Source: an uncultured Propioniciclava sp.
GTDB lineage: Bacteria > Actinomycetota > Actinomycetes > Propionibacteriales > Propionibacteriaceae
Direction of reading: 5' to 3'
Length of the DNA: 7,591 bases
Assembly (NCBI GenBank): GCA_937872005.1
Contig: CALMPQ010000223.1
Span: 1 to 7,591 of the forward strand
In this document: in pieces, positions 1 to 6,200 of the stretch
Position numbering within the stretch: the first letter of the stretch is position 1
How the letters are laid out: each line of letters opens with the position of its first letter
Translations under genes and position numbers: made by a program
Notes under the pieces: generated by a model
Told to the model about the DNA's origin: nothing
The model's input: the letters and a program-made list of their open reading frames with translations, nothing else
Databases searched by the model: none

Positions 1-2346
1 TGCGGGCTTGGGTTCCGGCTTGGGGGCCGGGCCGGACGAGACCAGCAGGCGGATGGTGCTGAACTGCGGCGCGCGGTCCCGCGGCGAGATGCCGAGGAAG
101 GTGCCGGCGGGCTCGGCGTTCTCCTGCTGGCTGATCGAGGTTCCGAAGCCGGCCTCCTGCAGCACCGCGCGGCACTCGTTCAGGCCCATGCGGGAGCAGC
201 TCGGCACGTCGACCGTCGGCGGGGTGTACTTCGTCGGCGGCACGAACTTGTCGCGCGGCATGCCCTCCAGCGCGGCCCGCATCGCAGGCAGCCAGATGCC
301 CTGGCCGGCCTCGAGGCCCGAGCTGCCGCTCAGCGTGTACTTGTTGTCGCGGATCCGGACGCCCTGGAGGCGGCGGTCCTCGTCCTTGATCCCCTTGAAG
401 CGCTCGTGCTCGCGGTCGATGCCGATCATCGCGGCGCCGGCCAGGTTCGGGGTGTAGCCGACCAGCCAGATCGCCTTGGTGTTGCGGCCGTCGGTGCCGG
501 TCTTGCCGGCCAGGTCGTAGCCCGAGATGCGCGACCGCGAGGCGGTGCCTCCCTCGAACGGGCCCTTCATGACGTCGTTGATGCGGTCGGCGATCTCCTG
601 CGGGATCACCTGCTGGCAGTTGGCCTGCGGGACCTCGAACTCCTTGCCGGCCTTGTTCACGACCGACTTCAGCAGGATCGGGTCGCAGCGCAGGCCGCGG
701 GCGGCCACCGTCGCGTAGGCGTTGGCCAGCGAGATGGGGGAGGATTCCGCGGTGCCGAGGGTGAACGACGGCTCGTACGAGGTGCGCTCGACGGTCTTGC
801 CCTGGATCTTCAGGCCGAGCGTCTCGGCCATCTTCACCGAGTCGCAGATGCCGACATCCTGCTCCAGCGCCACGAAGAAGTTGTTGACCGACGACTTGGT
901 GCCGGAGTACAGGTCGAACTCGCCGCCGCCGCCGGCGTTGTTGACCTCCCACTTGTTGTTCTTGCCCTTCAGGTTGAAGGGGCCGTCGCAGCTGCGGAAC
1001 GTCTCGCCGTGCCAGTTCCTGACCTTGGGGGCGTCATAGGTGCGGCTGGTGGGGAATCCCTTGTTGATGGCTGCGGCCAGGACGAACATCTTGTAGGTCG
1101 ACCCGCCGAAGAACCCGGCCGAACCCCCGATCTCCTTCTCCATGCCGTAATTGAGGTAGGTCTCACCCGGAGCCGTGCCGATGTTGGGCCGGCTCTGGGC
1201 CAGACCCTTGATCAGGCCCGTGCCCGGCTGGATCATCACCATGAGGCCGATGACCGGGTCGGTCGGGTAGATGTAGTTCGACACCGCTTCCTGTGCCGCG
1301 CGCTGCGTGCGGGGGTCGATCTCGGTCTGGATCGTGAGGCCGCCGCGCTTGATCGACCGCGCACGGGTGGTCTTGTCGGGCCCCAGGCTCGGCATGGTCA
1401 ACAGGATGTTCTCGACGACCACGCACAGGTTCTGGAACTCGGCCGCCTTGCAGCCGTGGGGCGTCTCGGTGACCCGGGACCGGTCGAAGCCGGTCGCCTT
1501 GGCCTCGTCGACCTGGGCCTTGGTCACGGGCGGGATGAAGTGCCAGACGTCCTTCGTCCCTGCCTGGCCCAGCATGACGTCGAGGACGTTGTTGCGACGC
1601 TCGATCGCGATCTTCTCGTAGGCGATGGGGTCGGAGGTGGCGGGGTTGCGCACCAGGCCGGCCAGCATCGCGGACTGCTCGAGGTTGAGCTCCTTGGCGG
1701 TGATGCCGAAGTAGCGCTTGGCGGCAGCCTCGACGCCGTAGGCGCCCGAGCCGTAGTAGGAGAGGTTCAGGTAGCGCTCGAGGATCTCGTCCTTGCTGAG
1801 CTTGTCCTCCAGTGCGATCGCGTAGCGCAATTCGAGCAGCTTGCGGGAGAACGTGCGGTCGTAGGCCGCGGCGAGGGCTTCCTTGTCGTCGTCGGCGAGT
1901 GCCTTGTCGATGAGCGCGAGCTTCACGTACTGCTGGGTCAGCGTCGACCCGCCCTGGGTGTTGCCGCTCGAGGTGCGGACGAGTGCGCGCAGCGTGCCGC
2001 GCATGTCGAGTGCCCCGTGCAGGTAGAAGCGCTGGTCCTCGACGGCCATCTGCGCCTGCTTCATCGTGTCGGAGATCTCCGCCAGCGGCACGTAGGCGCG
2101 GTTCTCGTCGAAGAAGTTGGTGAGCACGGACCCGTCGGCCATGAGGACCGTCGAGCCCTCGGCGGGCGGCGGCGTCTCGATCTCGCGGGGCAGGGACTGG
2201 AGGGCGGTCGCCCCGACCTTGGCGAGTTCGGCGCCCACGCCGGCGGTGGGCACGGCGAGGCCCGCCACGAGGACGCCCCCGAGCACACTCACGAGGACGA
2301 ACATCACGGTCGAGTACAGTTTGCGACCCACGGTTGGCGCACGCAT
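1..2346 (-). CDS. ponA2: Bifunctional class A penicillin-binding protein with PASTA domain (PonA2 type), C-terminus beyond window
   Basis: Inner-membrane peptidoglycan synthase that polymerises lipid II (transglycosylase) and cross-links stem peptides (transpeptidase) outside the membrane. The frame is open for 782 codons to the window edge. Residues 11-33 form one membrane anchor after a short basic tail. The GT51 domain (about 75-260) has catalytic E103 in EDQRF, then H110 and D114, the GGSTLTQQ motif and second glutamate E172. The transpeptidase domain (about 380-680) has all three motifs: S416-T-Y-K419, S486-V-N488 and K615-T-G617. One PASTA domain follows (about 711-772), then a Pro/Lys-rich tail (PKPEPKP) at the edge. 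The family is usually about 800 residues, so little is missing. The ATG at 2346 has no clear Shine-Dalgarno but a TANNNT hexamer lies 7 bases upstream, so a leaderless mRNA is possible. Divergent from whiB, as in mycobacteria. The family assignment is secure; the PonA2 rather than PonA1 label rests on the PASTA domain and synteny. Confidence 0.95.
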   Translation of the reverse strand, partial: MRAPTVGRKLYSTVMFVLVSVLGGVLVAGLAVPTAGVGAELAKVGATALQSLPREIETPPPAEGSTVLMADGSVLTNFFDENRAYVPLAEISDTMKQAQMAVEDQRFYLHGALDMRGTLRALVRTSSGNTQGGSTLTQQYVKLALIDKALADDDKEALAAAYDRTFSRKLLELRYAIALEDKLSKDEILERYLNLSYYGSGAYGVEAAAKRYFGITAKELNLEQSAMLAGLVRNPATSDPIAYEKIAIERRNNVLDVMLGQAGTKDVWHFIPPVTKAQVDEAKATGFDRSRVTETPHGCKAAEFQNLCVVVENILLTMPSLGPDKTTRARSIKRGGLTIQTEIDPRTQRAAQEAVSNYIYPTDPVIGLMVMIQPGTGLIKGLAQSRPNIGTAPGETYLNYGMEKEIGGSAGFFGGSTYKMFVLAAAINKGFPTSRTYDAPKVRNWHGETFRSCDGPFNLKGKNNKWEVNNAGGGGEFDLYSGTKSSVNNFFVALEQDVGICDSVKMAETLGLKIQGKTVERTSYEPSFTLGTAESSPISLANAYATVAARGLRCDPILLKSVVNKAGKEFEVPQANCQQVIPQEIADRINDVMKGPFEGGTASRSRISGYDLAGKTGTDGRNTKAIWLVGYTPNLAGAAMIGIDREHERFKGIKDEDRRLQGVRIRDNKYTLSGSSGLEAGQGIWLPAMRAALEGMPRDKFVPPTKYTPPTVDVPSCSRMGLNECRAVLQEAGFGTSISQQENAEPAGTFLGISPRDRAPQFSTIRLLVSSGPAPKPEPKPA

Positions 2347-2353
2347 GGGCAAC

Positions 2354-2359
2354 AGAGTA
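2354..2359 (-). promoter_or_regulatory. Candidate -10 element for the penicillin-binding protein gene (leaderless)
   Basis: On the minus strand the hexamer TACTCT fits the actinobacterial TANNNT -10 pattern and ends 7 bases before the ATG at 2346, the spacing expected for a leaderless transcript. No Shine-Dalgarno is visible before that ATG, which agrees. No convincing -35 is seen 16-18 bases upstream. This is an inference from motif and spacing only. Confidence 0.35.
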
Positions 2360-2435
2360 CGTGATGGACCTGAGAAGCCTGATCGCCGCACCCCGTGGGG
2401 GGAGGGTCTCCCGCGCCACGTAGTTGGCAACACCA

Positions 2436-2465
2436 TTGTGCAACTTGCACAGGGGCGTTTACCAT
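2436..2465 (+). promoter_or_regulatory. Candidate whiB promoter
   Basis: TTGTGC (2436-2441) as -35 and TACCAT (2460-2465) as -10 are separated by 18 bases and would start transcription near 2472. This leaves a leader of about 50 bases that contains the Shine-Dalgarno GAGAGG (2508-2513). The inverted repeat 2437-2451 covers the -35, so a protein bound there would be expected to repress or modulate. The hexamers are only moderate matches. Confidence 0.35.
2437..2451. promoter_or_regulatory. Perfect 15-bp inverted repeat, putative operator between ponA2 and whiB genes
   Basis: TGTGCAA-C-TTGCACA is an exact dyad with 7-base arms around a single central base. It lies in the 174-bp non-coding divergent region (2347-2520), 69 bases before the whiB ATG and 90 bases before the ponA2 ATG. 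A shorter exact dyad, GTTGGCAAC (2423-2431), is centred 17 bases to its left. The larger dyad overlaps the likely whiB -35. Its TGTG-N7-CACA spacing is one base short of the Crp consensus TGTGA-N6-TCACA, so a Crp site is not a clean fit. The rest of the divergent region holds only the promoter candidates listed separately and a GC-rich stretch around 2391-2415. The binding protein is unknown. Confidence 0.55.
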
Positions 2466-2520
2466 ACCGTTACGCCGGTGAGGGCCACCAACGCGGGTAG
2501 CTTTGCAGAGAGGCTGGGCA

Positions 2521-2802
2521 ATGACGCTCCTCGAAACAGACGACTGGACGCTCCATGCGAAGTGCCGCGGCATGCAGGACAAGCTGTTCCCCGAAGGCGC
2601 CGACCAGAAGCGGGCGCGGGCCGTGTGCATGGGGTGCGCAGTGCGCTCCCAGTGCCTTGCGGAGGCCCTCGACAACCGCATCGAGTGGGGCGTGTGGGGT
2701 GGCATGACCGAGCGTGAGCGCCGCCAGCTCCTGCGCCAGCGCACCGACATCTCCTCGTGGCAGTCCGTCCTCTGCGGCAAGAAGGACGTCAAGGGCTCCT
2801 GA
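2521..2802 (+). CDS. whiB4: WhiB-family iron-sulfur transcriptional regulator (WhiB4/WblA/WhcA type)
   Basis: Small cytoplasmic regulator of 93 residues. The four ligands of the [4Fe-4S] cluster are C15, C36, C39 and C45 (C-x2-C-x5-C for the last three). The diagnostic turn G57-V-W-G-G61 follows, then a basic segment (R65-R74) of the kind used for DNA or sigma-factor contact. W9 and F23-P24-E25 fit the family N-terminal region. The ATG at 2521 is chosen because GAGAGG at 2508-2513 lies 7 bases upstream; an in-frame TTG at 2503 would add six residues but lacks such a site. Divergence from a PonA2-type synthase matches whiB4 in mycobacteria, where the protein senses redox state and affects beta-lactam tolerance; the same role here is inferred. 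C85 near the C-terminus is an extra cysteine outside the cluster set. Subfamily rests mainly on synteny. Confidence 0.93.
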   Translation: MTLLETDDWTLHAKCRGMQDKLFPEGADQKRARAVCMGCAVRSQCLAEALDNRIEWGVWGGMTERERRQLLRQRTDISSWQSVLCGKKDVKGS

Positions 2803-2815
2803 CCCCTGCGTCAAC

Positions 2816-2821
2816 TAGGGT
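2816..2821 (+). promoter_or_regulatory. Candidate -10 for a leaderless internal transcript starting at the DUF4177 gene
   Basis: TAGGGT lies in the 25-base gap after whiB and ends 6 bases before the ATG at 2828, the spacing typical of leaderless actinobacterial promoters. The same bases include AGGG, a possible weak ribosome binding site, so the two readings compete. No good -35 is visible, although the end of whiB could hold a weak one. Confidence 0.3.
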
Positions 2822-2827
2822 GTGGCC

Positions 2828-2992
2828 ATGACCAAGTGGGAGTACGCCACCGCACCCGTCCTGGTGCACGCGACCAAGCAGATCCTCGACAACTGGGGCG
2901 CCGACGGCTGGGAGCTCGTCTCCATCGTGCCCGGCCCCAACCCGCAGAACGTGGTGGCCTACTTCAAGCGGCCGCTGCCCGAGGCCACGTGA
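2828..2992 (+). CDS. DUF4177-like small protein, function unknown
   Basis: A 54-residue protein with the hallmark layout of this family: a W-E-Y start (W4-E5-Y6), a helix (about 13-24), the G-x-D-G-W-E-L turn (the G27-W28-E29-L30 core is visible) and a closing strand ending in F46-K47-R48. There is no signal peptide or membrane segment, so it should be cytosolic. No biochemical role is established for the family as far as I know. Mycobacteria carry a comparable tiny gene between whiB4 and the RidA gene, so position supports orthology. The ATG at 2828 follows whiB by 25 bases, and the stop overlaps the RidA start by four bases (GTGA), which suggests translational coupling. Confidence 0.85.
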   Translation: MTKWEYATAPVLVHATKQILDNWGADGWELVSIVPGPNPQNVVAYFKRPLPEAT

Positions 2993-3450
2993 CCACCCCG
3001 TCCGAGCGGCTCGCCGCCCTCGGCCTCGAACTCCCGCCCGTCGCCGCCCCGGTGGCCGCCTACGTGCCGGCCACGGCGTCCGGCTCCCTGGTGATGACGT
3101 CGGGCCAGCTGCCCTCGGTTGCTGGCAACCTGGTGGCAACCGGCAAGGTTGGCGCCGAGGTGACCCCCGAGCAGGCGACCGACGCCGCGCGCACCGCCGG
3201 CCTCAACGCGCTGGCCGCTGCGGCGTCCGTGGCCGGGGGCCTCGACAGGATCGCCCGCATCGTGAAGGCCACCGTGTTCGTGGCGAGCGCCCCCGACTTC
3301 ACCGGTCAGCCGCAGGTCGCCAACGGTGCGAGCCAGCTGTTCGTCGAGGTGTTCGGCGAGGCCGGCCAGCACGTGCGCAGCGCGGTCGGGGTGTCGGTGC
3401 TCCCGCTCGACGCCCCCGTCGAGGTCGAGCTGACGGTCGAATCTGCCTGA
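2989..3450 (+). CDS. RidA/YjgF-family protein (L-PSP type)
   Basis: A 153-residue member of the RidA/YjgF/YER057c superfamily; characterised members are trimers that hydrolyse reactive enamine/imine intermediates from PLP-dependent enzymes. Seen here: S38-G39-Q40-L41 in the N-terminal part, the central helix (about 61-83), the strand K93-A-T-V-F-V98, and R130-S-A-V near the end, where R130 matches the arginine that binds substrate carboxylate in active RidAs. The C-terminal P-x-D-x-x-V-E-V-E pattern is also present. It is longer than E. coli RidA (about 128) through an N-terminal extension, as in the mycobacterial homologue in this locus. The GTG start overlaps the previous stop by four bases, with GAGG at 2981-2984. 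Imine deaminase activity is not proven: many family subgroups have other or unknown roles. Confidence 0.88.
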   Translation: MTTPSERLAALGLELPPVAAPVAAYVPATASGSLVMTSGQLPSVAGNLVATGKVGAEVTPEQATDAARTAGLNALAAAASVAGGLDRIARIVKATVFVASAPDFTGQPQVANGASQLFVEVFGEAGQHVRSAVGVSVLPLDAPVEVELTVESA

Positions 3451-3454
3451 CGCC

Positions 3455-4126
3455 ATGCTGCAGCCCCAGGCGATCGACGCGGCCCTCGCCGAGCTCTACC
3501 CCGAGGCGCGGTGCGAGCTGGACTTCACCACGCCGCTGGAGCTGCTCGTCGCGACCGTCCTGTCGGCCCAGTCGACCGACCGGCGGGTGAACGCGGTCAC
3601 TCCGACCCTCTTCGCGCGCTACCCGGACGCCGCGGCCTACGCCGGCGCCGACCCGGCCGAGATGGAGGAGTTGATCCGACCGACCGGGTTCTTCCGCGCC
3701 AAGACGGGGCACCTCATCGGGCTGGGGTCCGCCCTCGTCGAGCGGTTCGGGGGCGAGGTGCCGGGGACGCTCGCCGACCTCGTCACCCTGCCCGGGGTGG
3801 GTCGCAAGACCGCCAACGTCGTGCTCGGCAACGCCTTCGGTGTGCCGGGGATCACGCCCGACACCCACTTCATCCGCCTGTCGAACCGCTTCGGCTGGGT
3901 TGCGTCGAAGAACCCCGACGCCGTCGAGCGCGCGGTCGGCGAGCTGTTCGAGCCCGCCGACTGGGTGATGCTCTGCCACCGGGTCATCTGGCATGGCCGT
4001 CGCCGCTGCCACGCCCGGCGCCCCGCCTGCGGGGCGTGCCCGCTCGCCGGCCTGTGCCCGGCCTACGGCGAAGGCCCGACCGATCCCGAGGTCGCCGAGA
4101 AGCTGGTCCGGGGGCCGCGGGCATGA
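3455..4126 (+). CDS. nth: Endonuclease III, base-excision DNA glycosylase/AP lyase
   Basis: Removes oxidised pyrimidines from DNA and cleaves the resulting abasic site by beta-elimination. The 223-residue protein has the HhH-GPD fold: the helix-hairpin-helix L112-P-G-V-G-R-K-T-A120 carries the catalytic lysine K118, and D136 in P-D-T-H is the activating aspartate. The C-terminal [4Fe-4S] loop is intact with exact spacing: C185-x6-C192-x2-C195-x5-C201. The S37-A-Q-S-T-D42 segment near the start is also typical of the family. Length agrees with bacterial Nth (about 210-240). The ATG at 3455 is four bases after the RidA stop and lacks a strong ribosome binding site, so re-initiation by ribosomes leaving ridA is likely. 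Its stop overlaps the next start (ATGA). Confidence 0.97.
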   Translation: MLQPQAIDAALAELYPEARCELDFTTPLELLVATVLSAQSTDRRVNAVTPTLFARYPDAAAYAGADPAEMEELIRPTGFFRAKTGHLIGLGSALVERFGGEVPGTLADLVTLPGVGRKTANVVLGNAFGVPGITPDTHFIRLSNRFGWVASKNPDAVERAVGELFEPADWVMLCHRVIWHGRRRCHARRPACGACPLAGLCPAYGEGPTDPEVAEKLVRGPRA

Positions 4127-4719
4127 GGGGGTGGGTGGCCGGTGCGTCCCTCGCCGTGCTGCTGCTGGCCGGCTGCGCCGCGCCGAGCAGCGACCCCGCG
4201 CCACCCGTCCGCGTTGCCCCCGAACTCGTCGCCCAGCGCGAGGCCGCCGGCATCCCCGACTGCCCCGAGACGGCCGCCGAGGCATCCGCCACCCAGGGCG
4301 GTCTGCCCGACCTGCTGCTCGGCTGCCTGGGCTCGGGACGTCAGGTCAACCTCGCCGCCCTCCGCGGCACCCCGATGGTCATCAACGTGTGGGCGCAGTG
4401 GTGCGCCCCGTGCCGCGTCGAGGCCCCGCACTTGAAGGAGTTCGCCGCCCGCGCCGGGGACAGGGTCCAGGTGCTTGGCATCGACTACGCCGACCCCGAG
4501 CCCGGGCTCGCGCTGGACTTCGCGACCGAGGCCGGCTGGGCCTACCCGCACCTCACGGACCCGTTGAAGAAGGTGTCCGGCCCACTGGGCTTTCAGGGCA
4601 TCCCGATCACGCTGTTCGTCGACGCCGACGGGCGCATCGCCCACCGCATCGTCGGCGGCATCACCTCAGCCGACCAGCTCGTCGCCGAAGCGCGCACCCA
4701 CCTCGGGGTCGACCTGTGA
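4123..4719 (+). CDS. TlpA/ResA-like thioredoxin-fold lipoprotein
   Basis: A membrane-anchored extracytoplasmic thiol-disulfide oxidoreductase of 198 residues. The N-terminus is a lipoprotein signal: a hydrophobic stretch (4-16) and lipobox L15-A-G-C18, so mature C18 should carry lipid. A disordered Pro-rich linker follows. The thioredoxin domain (about 73-195) has the redox motif W93-C94-A-P-C97 and the cis-proline P161 in G-I-P-I-T. Two further cysteines, C47 and C68, lie before the domain and could form a structural disulfide. Mycobacteria carry a membrane-linked thioredoxin-like gene at the same place, between nth and the NUDIX gene. Likely roles are reducing cytochrome c haem-binding cysteines or general envelope thiol maintenance; the sequence does not choose between them. 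Start overlaps the nth stop by four bases. Confidence 0.92.
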   Translation: MRGWVAGASLAVLLLAGCAAPSSDPAPPVRVAPELVAQREAAGIPDCPETAAEASATQGGLPDLLLGCLGSGRQVNLAALRGTPMVINVWAQWCAPCRVEAPHLKEFAARAGDRVQVLGIDYADPEPGLALDFATEAGWAYPHLTDPLKKVSGPLGFQGIPITLFVDADGRIAHRIVGGITSADQLVAEARTHLGVDL

Positions 4720-5390
4720 CCCGCGTGCCCGGGGTGCTGGCCGACCTCGCCGTCCGCCTCACAGAGCCCGGGGGTGGTGCGCGGGTGGTGCGCGGGCGTC
4801 CGGCGCGACGCGGCCGGAAGGCCGCAGTGCTCATCCTGTTCTCCGGCGAGCAGGGCGCGACCCCGGCGGACCTGGAGCTGGTCCTCATCGAGAAGTCGGC
4901 CACGCTGCGCAAGCACGCCGGCCAGTGCGCTTTCCCGGGCGGCGGGGTCGATGAGGCCGACGCGTCGAGCGAGGAGGCGGCCCTGCGCGAGGCGCGCGAG
5001 GAGGTGGGCATCGACGCCGCGACGGTCGAACTGCTGGGGGTGCTGCCCCCGGCCCACGTCGCCGTGACCGGGTACGACGTCACACCCGTCGTCGCGTGGT
5101 GGCGCGAGCCGCACCCGCTCGAGATCGTCGACACGATCGAGGTCGGGGCGGTCCACTCCCTGCGCGTGGGCGACCTGATCGACCCGGCCAACCGGGTTAC
5201 CTGGCGGCTGCCGATGGGCTACGAGGGCCCCGCCTTCGTCGTCGACGACCTCTTCATCTGGGGGTTCACCGGCCACCTGATCGACGCCCTGCTCGACCTG
5301 GCCGGCTGGGCCGAGCCGTGGGATGCGCACCGCTGGGCGCTCGTCCCCGAGCGGTTCCTGCACCGGGCGGGGCTCGACACGGGTCAGTGA
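4716..5390 (+). CDS. NUDIX hydrolase, CoA pyrophosphatase-like (NudL/UPF0035 type)
   Basis: Predicted Mg-dependent cytosolic pyrophosphohydrolase of 224 residues that would cleave CoA or its derivatives. The CoA-NUDIX signature is present: S61-x2-L-R-x-H-x-G followed by F73-P-G-G76. The NUDIX helix keeps the metal-binding core R91-E92-A-R-E95-E96-V-G98, while the glutamate expected eight residues before R91 is an alanine, as is tolerated in this subfamily. A C-terminal block, W182-G-F-T-G (with D178, F180), also fits. Start: GTG at 4716 overlaps the thioredoxin stop by four bases; GTG codons at 4785 and 4788 are alternatives that would remove 23-24 poorly conserved residues. An 11-base perfect tandem repeat lies at 4772-4793 in this N-terminal part. 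The 3' end overlaps the convergent nitrilase gene by 7 bases. Confidence 0.9.
   Translation: MTRVPGVLADLAVRLTEPGGGARVVRGRPARRGRKAAVLILFSGEQGATPADLELVLIEKSATLRKHAGQCAFPGGGVDEADASSEEAALREAREEVGIDAATVELLGVLPPAHVAVTGYDVTPVVAWWREPHPLEIVDTIEVGAVHSLRVGDLIDPANRVTWRLPMGYEGPAFVVDDLFIWGFTGHLIDALLDLAGWAEPWDAHRWALVPERFLHRAGLDTGQ
4772..4793 (+). repeat. Two perfect tandem copies of an 11-bp unit inside the NUDIX gene
   Basis: The unit GGGTGGTGCGC occurs at 4772-4782 and again directly at 4783-4793, followed by GGG as the start of a partial third copy. It encodes G-A-R-V-V-R-G in the reading frame. Because the unit is not a multiple of three, gain or loss of one copy would shift the frame. Confidence 0.85.
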
Positions 5391-6172
5391 GCGTGTCGGC
5401 GGTACGCCTCCGGACGCCGGTGGCTCGCCCCCCACACCTCCCGGGCCCGCCAGTCCCGGATCGCGGCCATGTCGAACCGGAACGGCACCAGCTGGGGGTG
5501 CGCGTCCGCCTTGCCGACCAGCGGGTCGAGGGGGCGTCCACGCGGGTCGAACACGATGGGTGAGTACGCCGAGGACTGGCCCCAGCCGTCGCCGGGGTAG
5601 TTGACCGACGCGATCGCGATCATGTTCTCGAACGCGCGCGCCTCGAGCTGGTGGGCGCGAACGGAGTTCCAGGCGGTGGCGTTCGGCACCAGGACGACCT
5701 CGGCCCCGGCCAGCATCAGCTCGCGGGCGCTCTCGGGGAACTCACGGTCGAAGCAGGTCATCACCCCGAGCTGGACGCCGTCGAACTCGGCCGTCTCGAA
5801 CCGGGTCCCCGCCGTGAGGGCCGCCTCGGCGTCGAAGCGGAGCGTGTGCACCTTGTCGTGGCGCAGGATGTCCTCGCCGCGGCGTCCGATGACCAGGGTC
5901 GTGTTCGTGGGGCCGGTGGGGTTGTCGGCGAGGAGGGTGATGGCCACGCCGACGCCGAGGTCGGCCGCCGCGTCCCGGAAGCCGTCGACCCACGGGCCGT
6001 CGAGGCGGGTTGCCTGGGTCAGGTCGATCGGCAGGGCGTACCCGGTCGACCACATCTCGGGGAACAGGACCAGGTCGGCGCCCGCGGCGGCCGCCTCGCG
6101 CACGATGCTGCGCCCCAGCTTCAGCGAGCCGGGGAGGTCGTTGCGGGGTGAGTGGTACTGGACCCCAGTCAC
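5384..6172 (-). CDS. Carbon-nitrogen hydrolase (nitrilase superfamily amidohydrolase)
   Basis: A cytosolic amidase of the nitrilase fold, 262 residues from the GTG at 6172. The catalytic triad is complete: E39 in F-P-E, K107 in H-D-K-V-H, and nucleophile C140 in T-C-F-D-R-E. The C-terminal V246-W-G-A-S-H-R-R-P-E-A-Y257 block is typical of the superfamily. Substrate is not evident: omega-amidase, N-carbamoyl-amine and deaminated-glutathione amidases share these features. Start is uncertain. A strong Shine-Dalgarno (AGGAGG, minus strand, 6194-6189) lies 16 bases from this GTG, too far, but 7 bases from an in-frame ACG at 6181 that would add three residues. The 3' end overlaps the NUDIX gene tail by 7 bases in convergent orientation. 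Divergent from the GH13 glucosidase, but no functional link is evident. Confidence 0.9.
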   Translation of the reverse strand: MTGVQYHSPRNDLPGSLKLGRSIVREAAAAGADLVLFPEMWSTGYALPIDLTQATRLDGPWVDGFRDAAADLGVGVAITLLADNPTGPTNTTLVIGRRGEDILRHDKVHTLRFDAEAALTAGTRFETAEFDGVQLGVMTCFDREFPESARELMLAGAEVVLVPNATAWNSVRAHQLEARAFENMIAIASVNYPGDGWGQSSAYSPIVFDPRGRPLDPLVGKADAHPQLVPFRFDMAAIRDWRAREVWGASHRRPEAYRRHAH

Positions 6173-6188
6173 GCGGAACGTGGTGGAA

Positions 6189-6194
6189 CCTCCT
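6189..6194 (-). promoter_or_regulatory. Strong Shine-Dalgarno for the nitrilase gene, decides its start
   Basis: AGGAGG on the minus strand is the best ribosome binding site in the window. The distance is 16 bases to the GTG at 6172 but only 7 to an in-frame ACG (6181-6179). Either translation starts at ACG (rare), or the GTG is used despite unusual spacing. Confidence 0.6.
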
Positions 6195-6200
6195 GCAGGG

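Noticed and set aside
406..2364. A 652-codon open frame on the plus strand opposite the penicillin-binding protein gene
   Set aside because: Its codons are the mirror of GC-biased codons in the real gene. The translation is low-complexity and rich in Gly, Val, Arg and His with no domain, whereas the opposite strand encodes complete GT51, transpeptidase and PASTA motifs.
2391..2413. GC-rich stretch with CCCC-GT-GGGG and GGGAG-GGT-CTCCC as a terminator or hairpin
   Set aside because: The loops are only 2-3 bases, there is no U-run on either strand, and it lies upstream of both divergent genes where a terminator is not expected.
1163..2443. A 426-codon minus-strand frame overlapping the synthase start
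   Set aside because: It is an out-of-frame, Arg/Pro-rich shadow with no motif; the correct frame starts at 2346 and stays open to the window edge without a frameshift.
2437..2451. Calling the palindrome a Crp site
   Set aside because: It has TGTG-N7-CACA, whereas Crp sites have TGTG-N8-CACA with A and T next to the arms. No crp gene is present in the window to support it.
3299..4285. A 328-codon minus-strand frame opposite nth
   Set aside because: It is antisense to a gene with all Nth catalytic and cluster residues, and is itself low-complexity (Arg, Gly, Pro), as expected from third-position GC bias.
5384..6172. A defence or toxin role for the nitrilase and glucosidase next to the conserved block
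   Set aside because: Both have intact, ordinary catalytic residues of housekeeping enzyme families, codon use like their neighbours, and no adjoining integrase, transposase or repeat.
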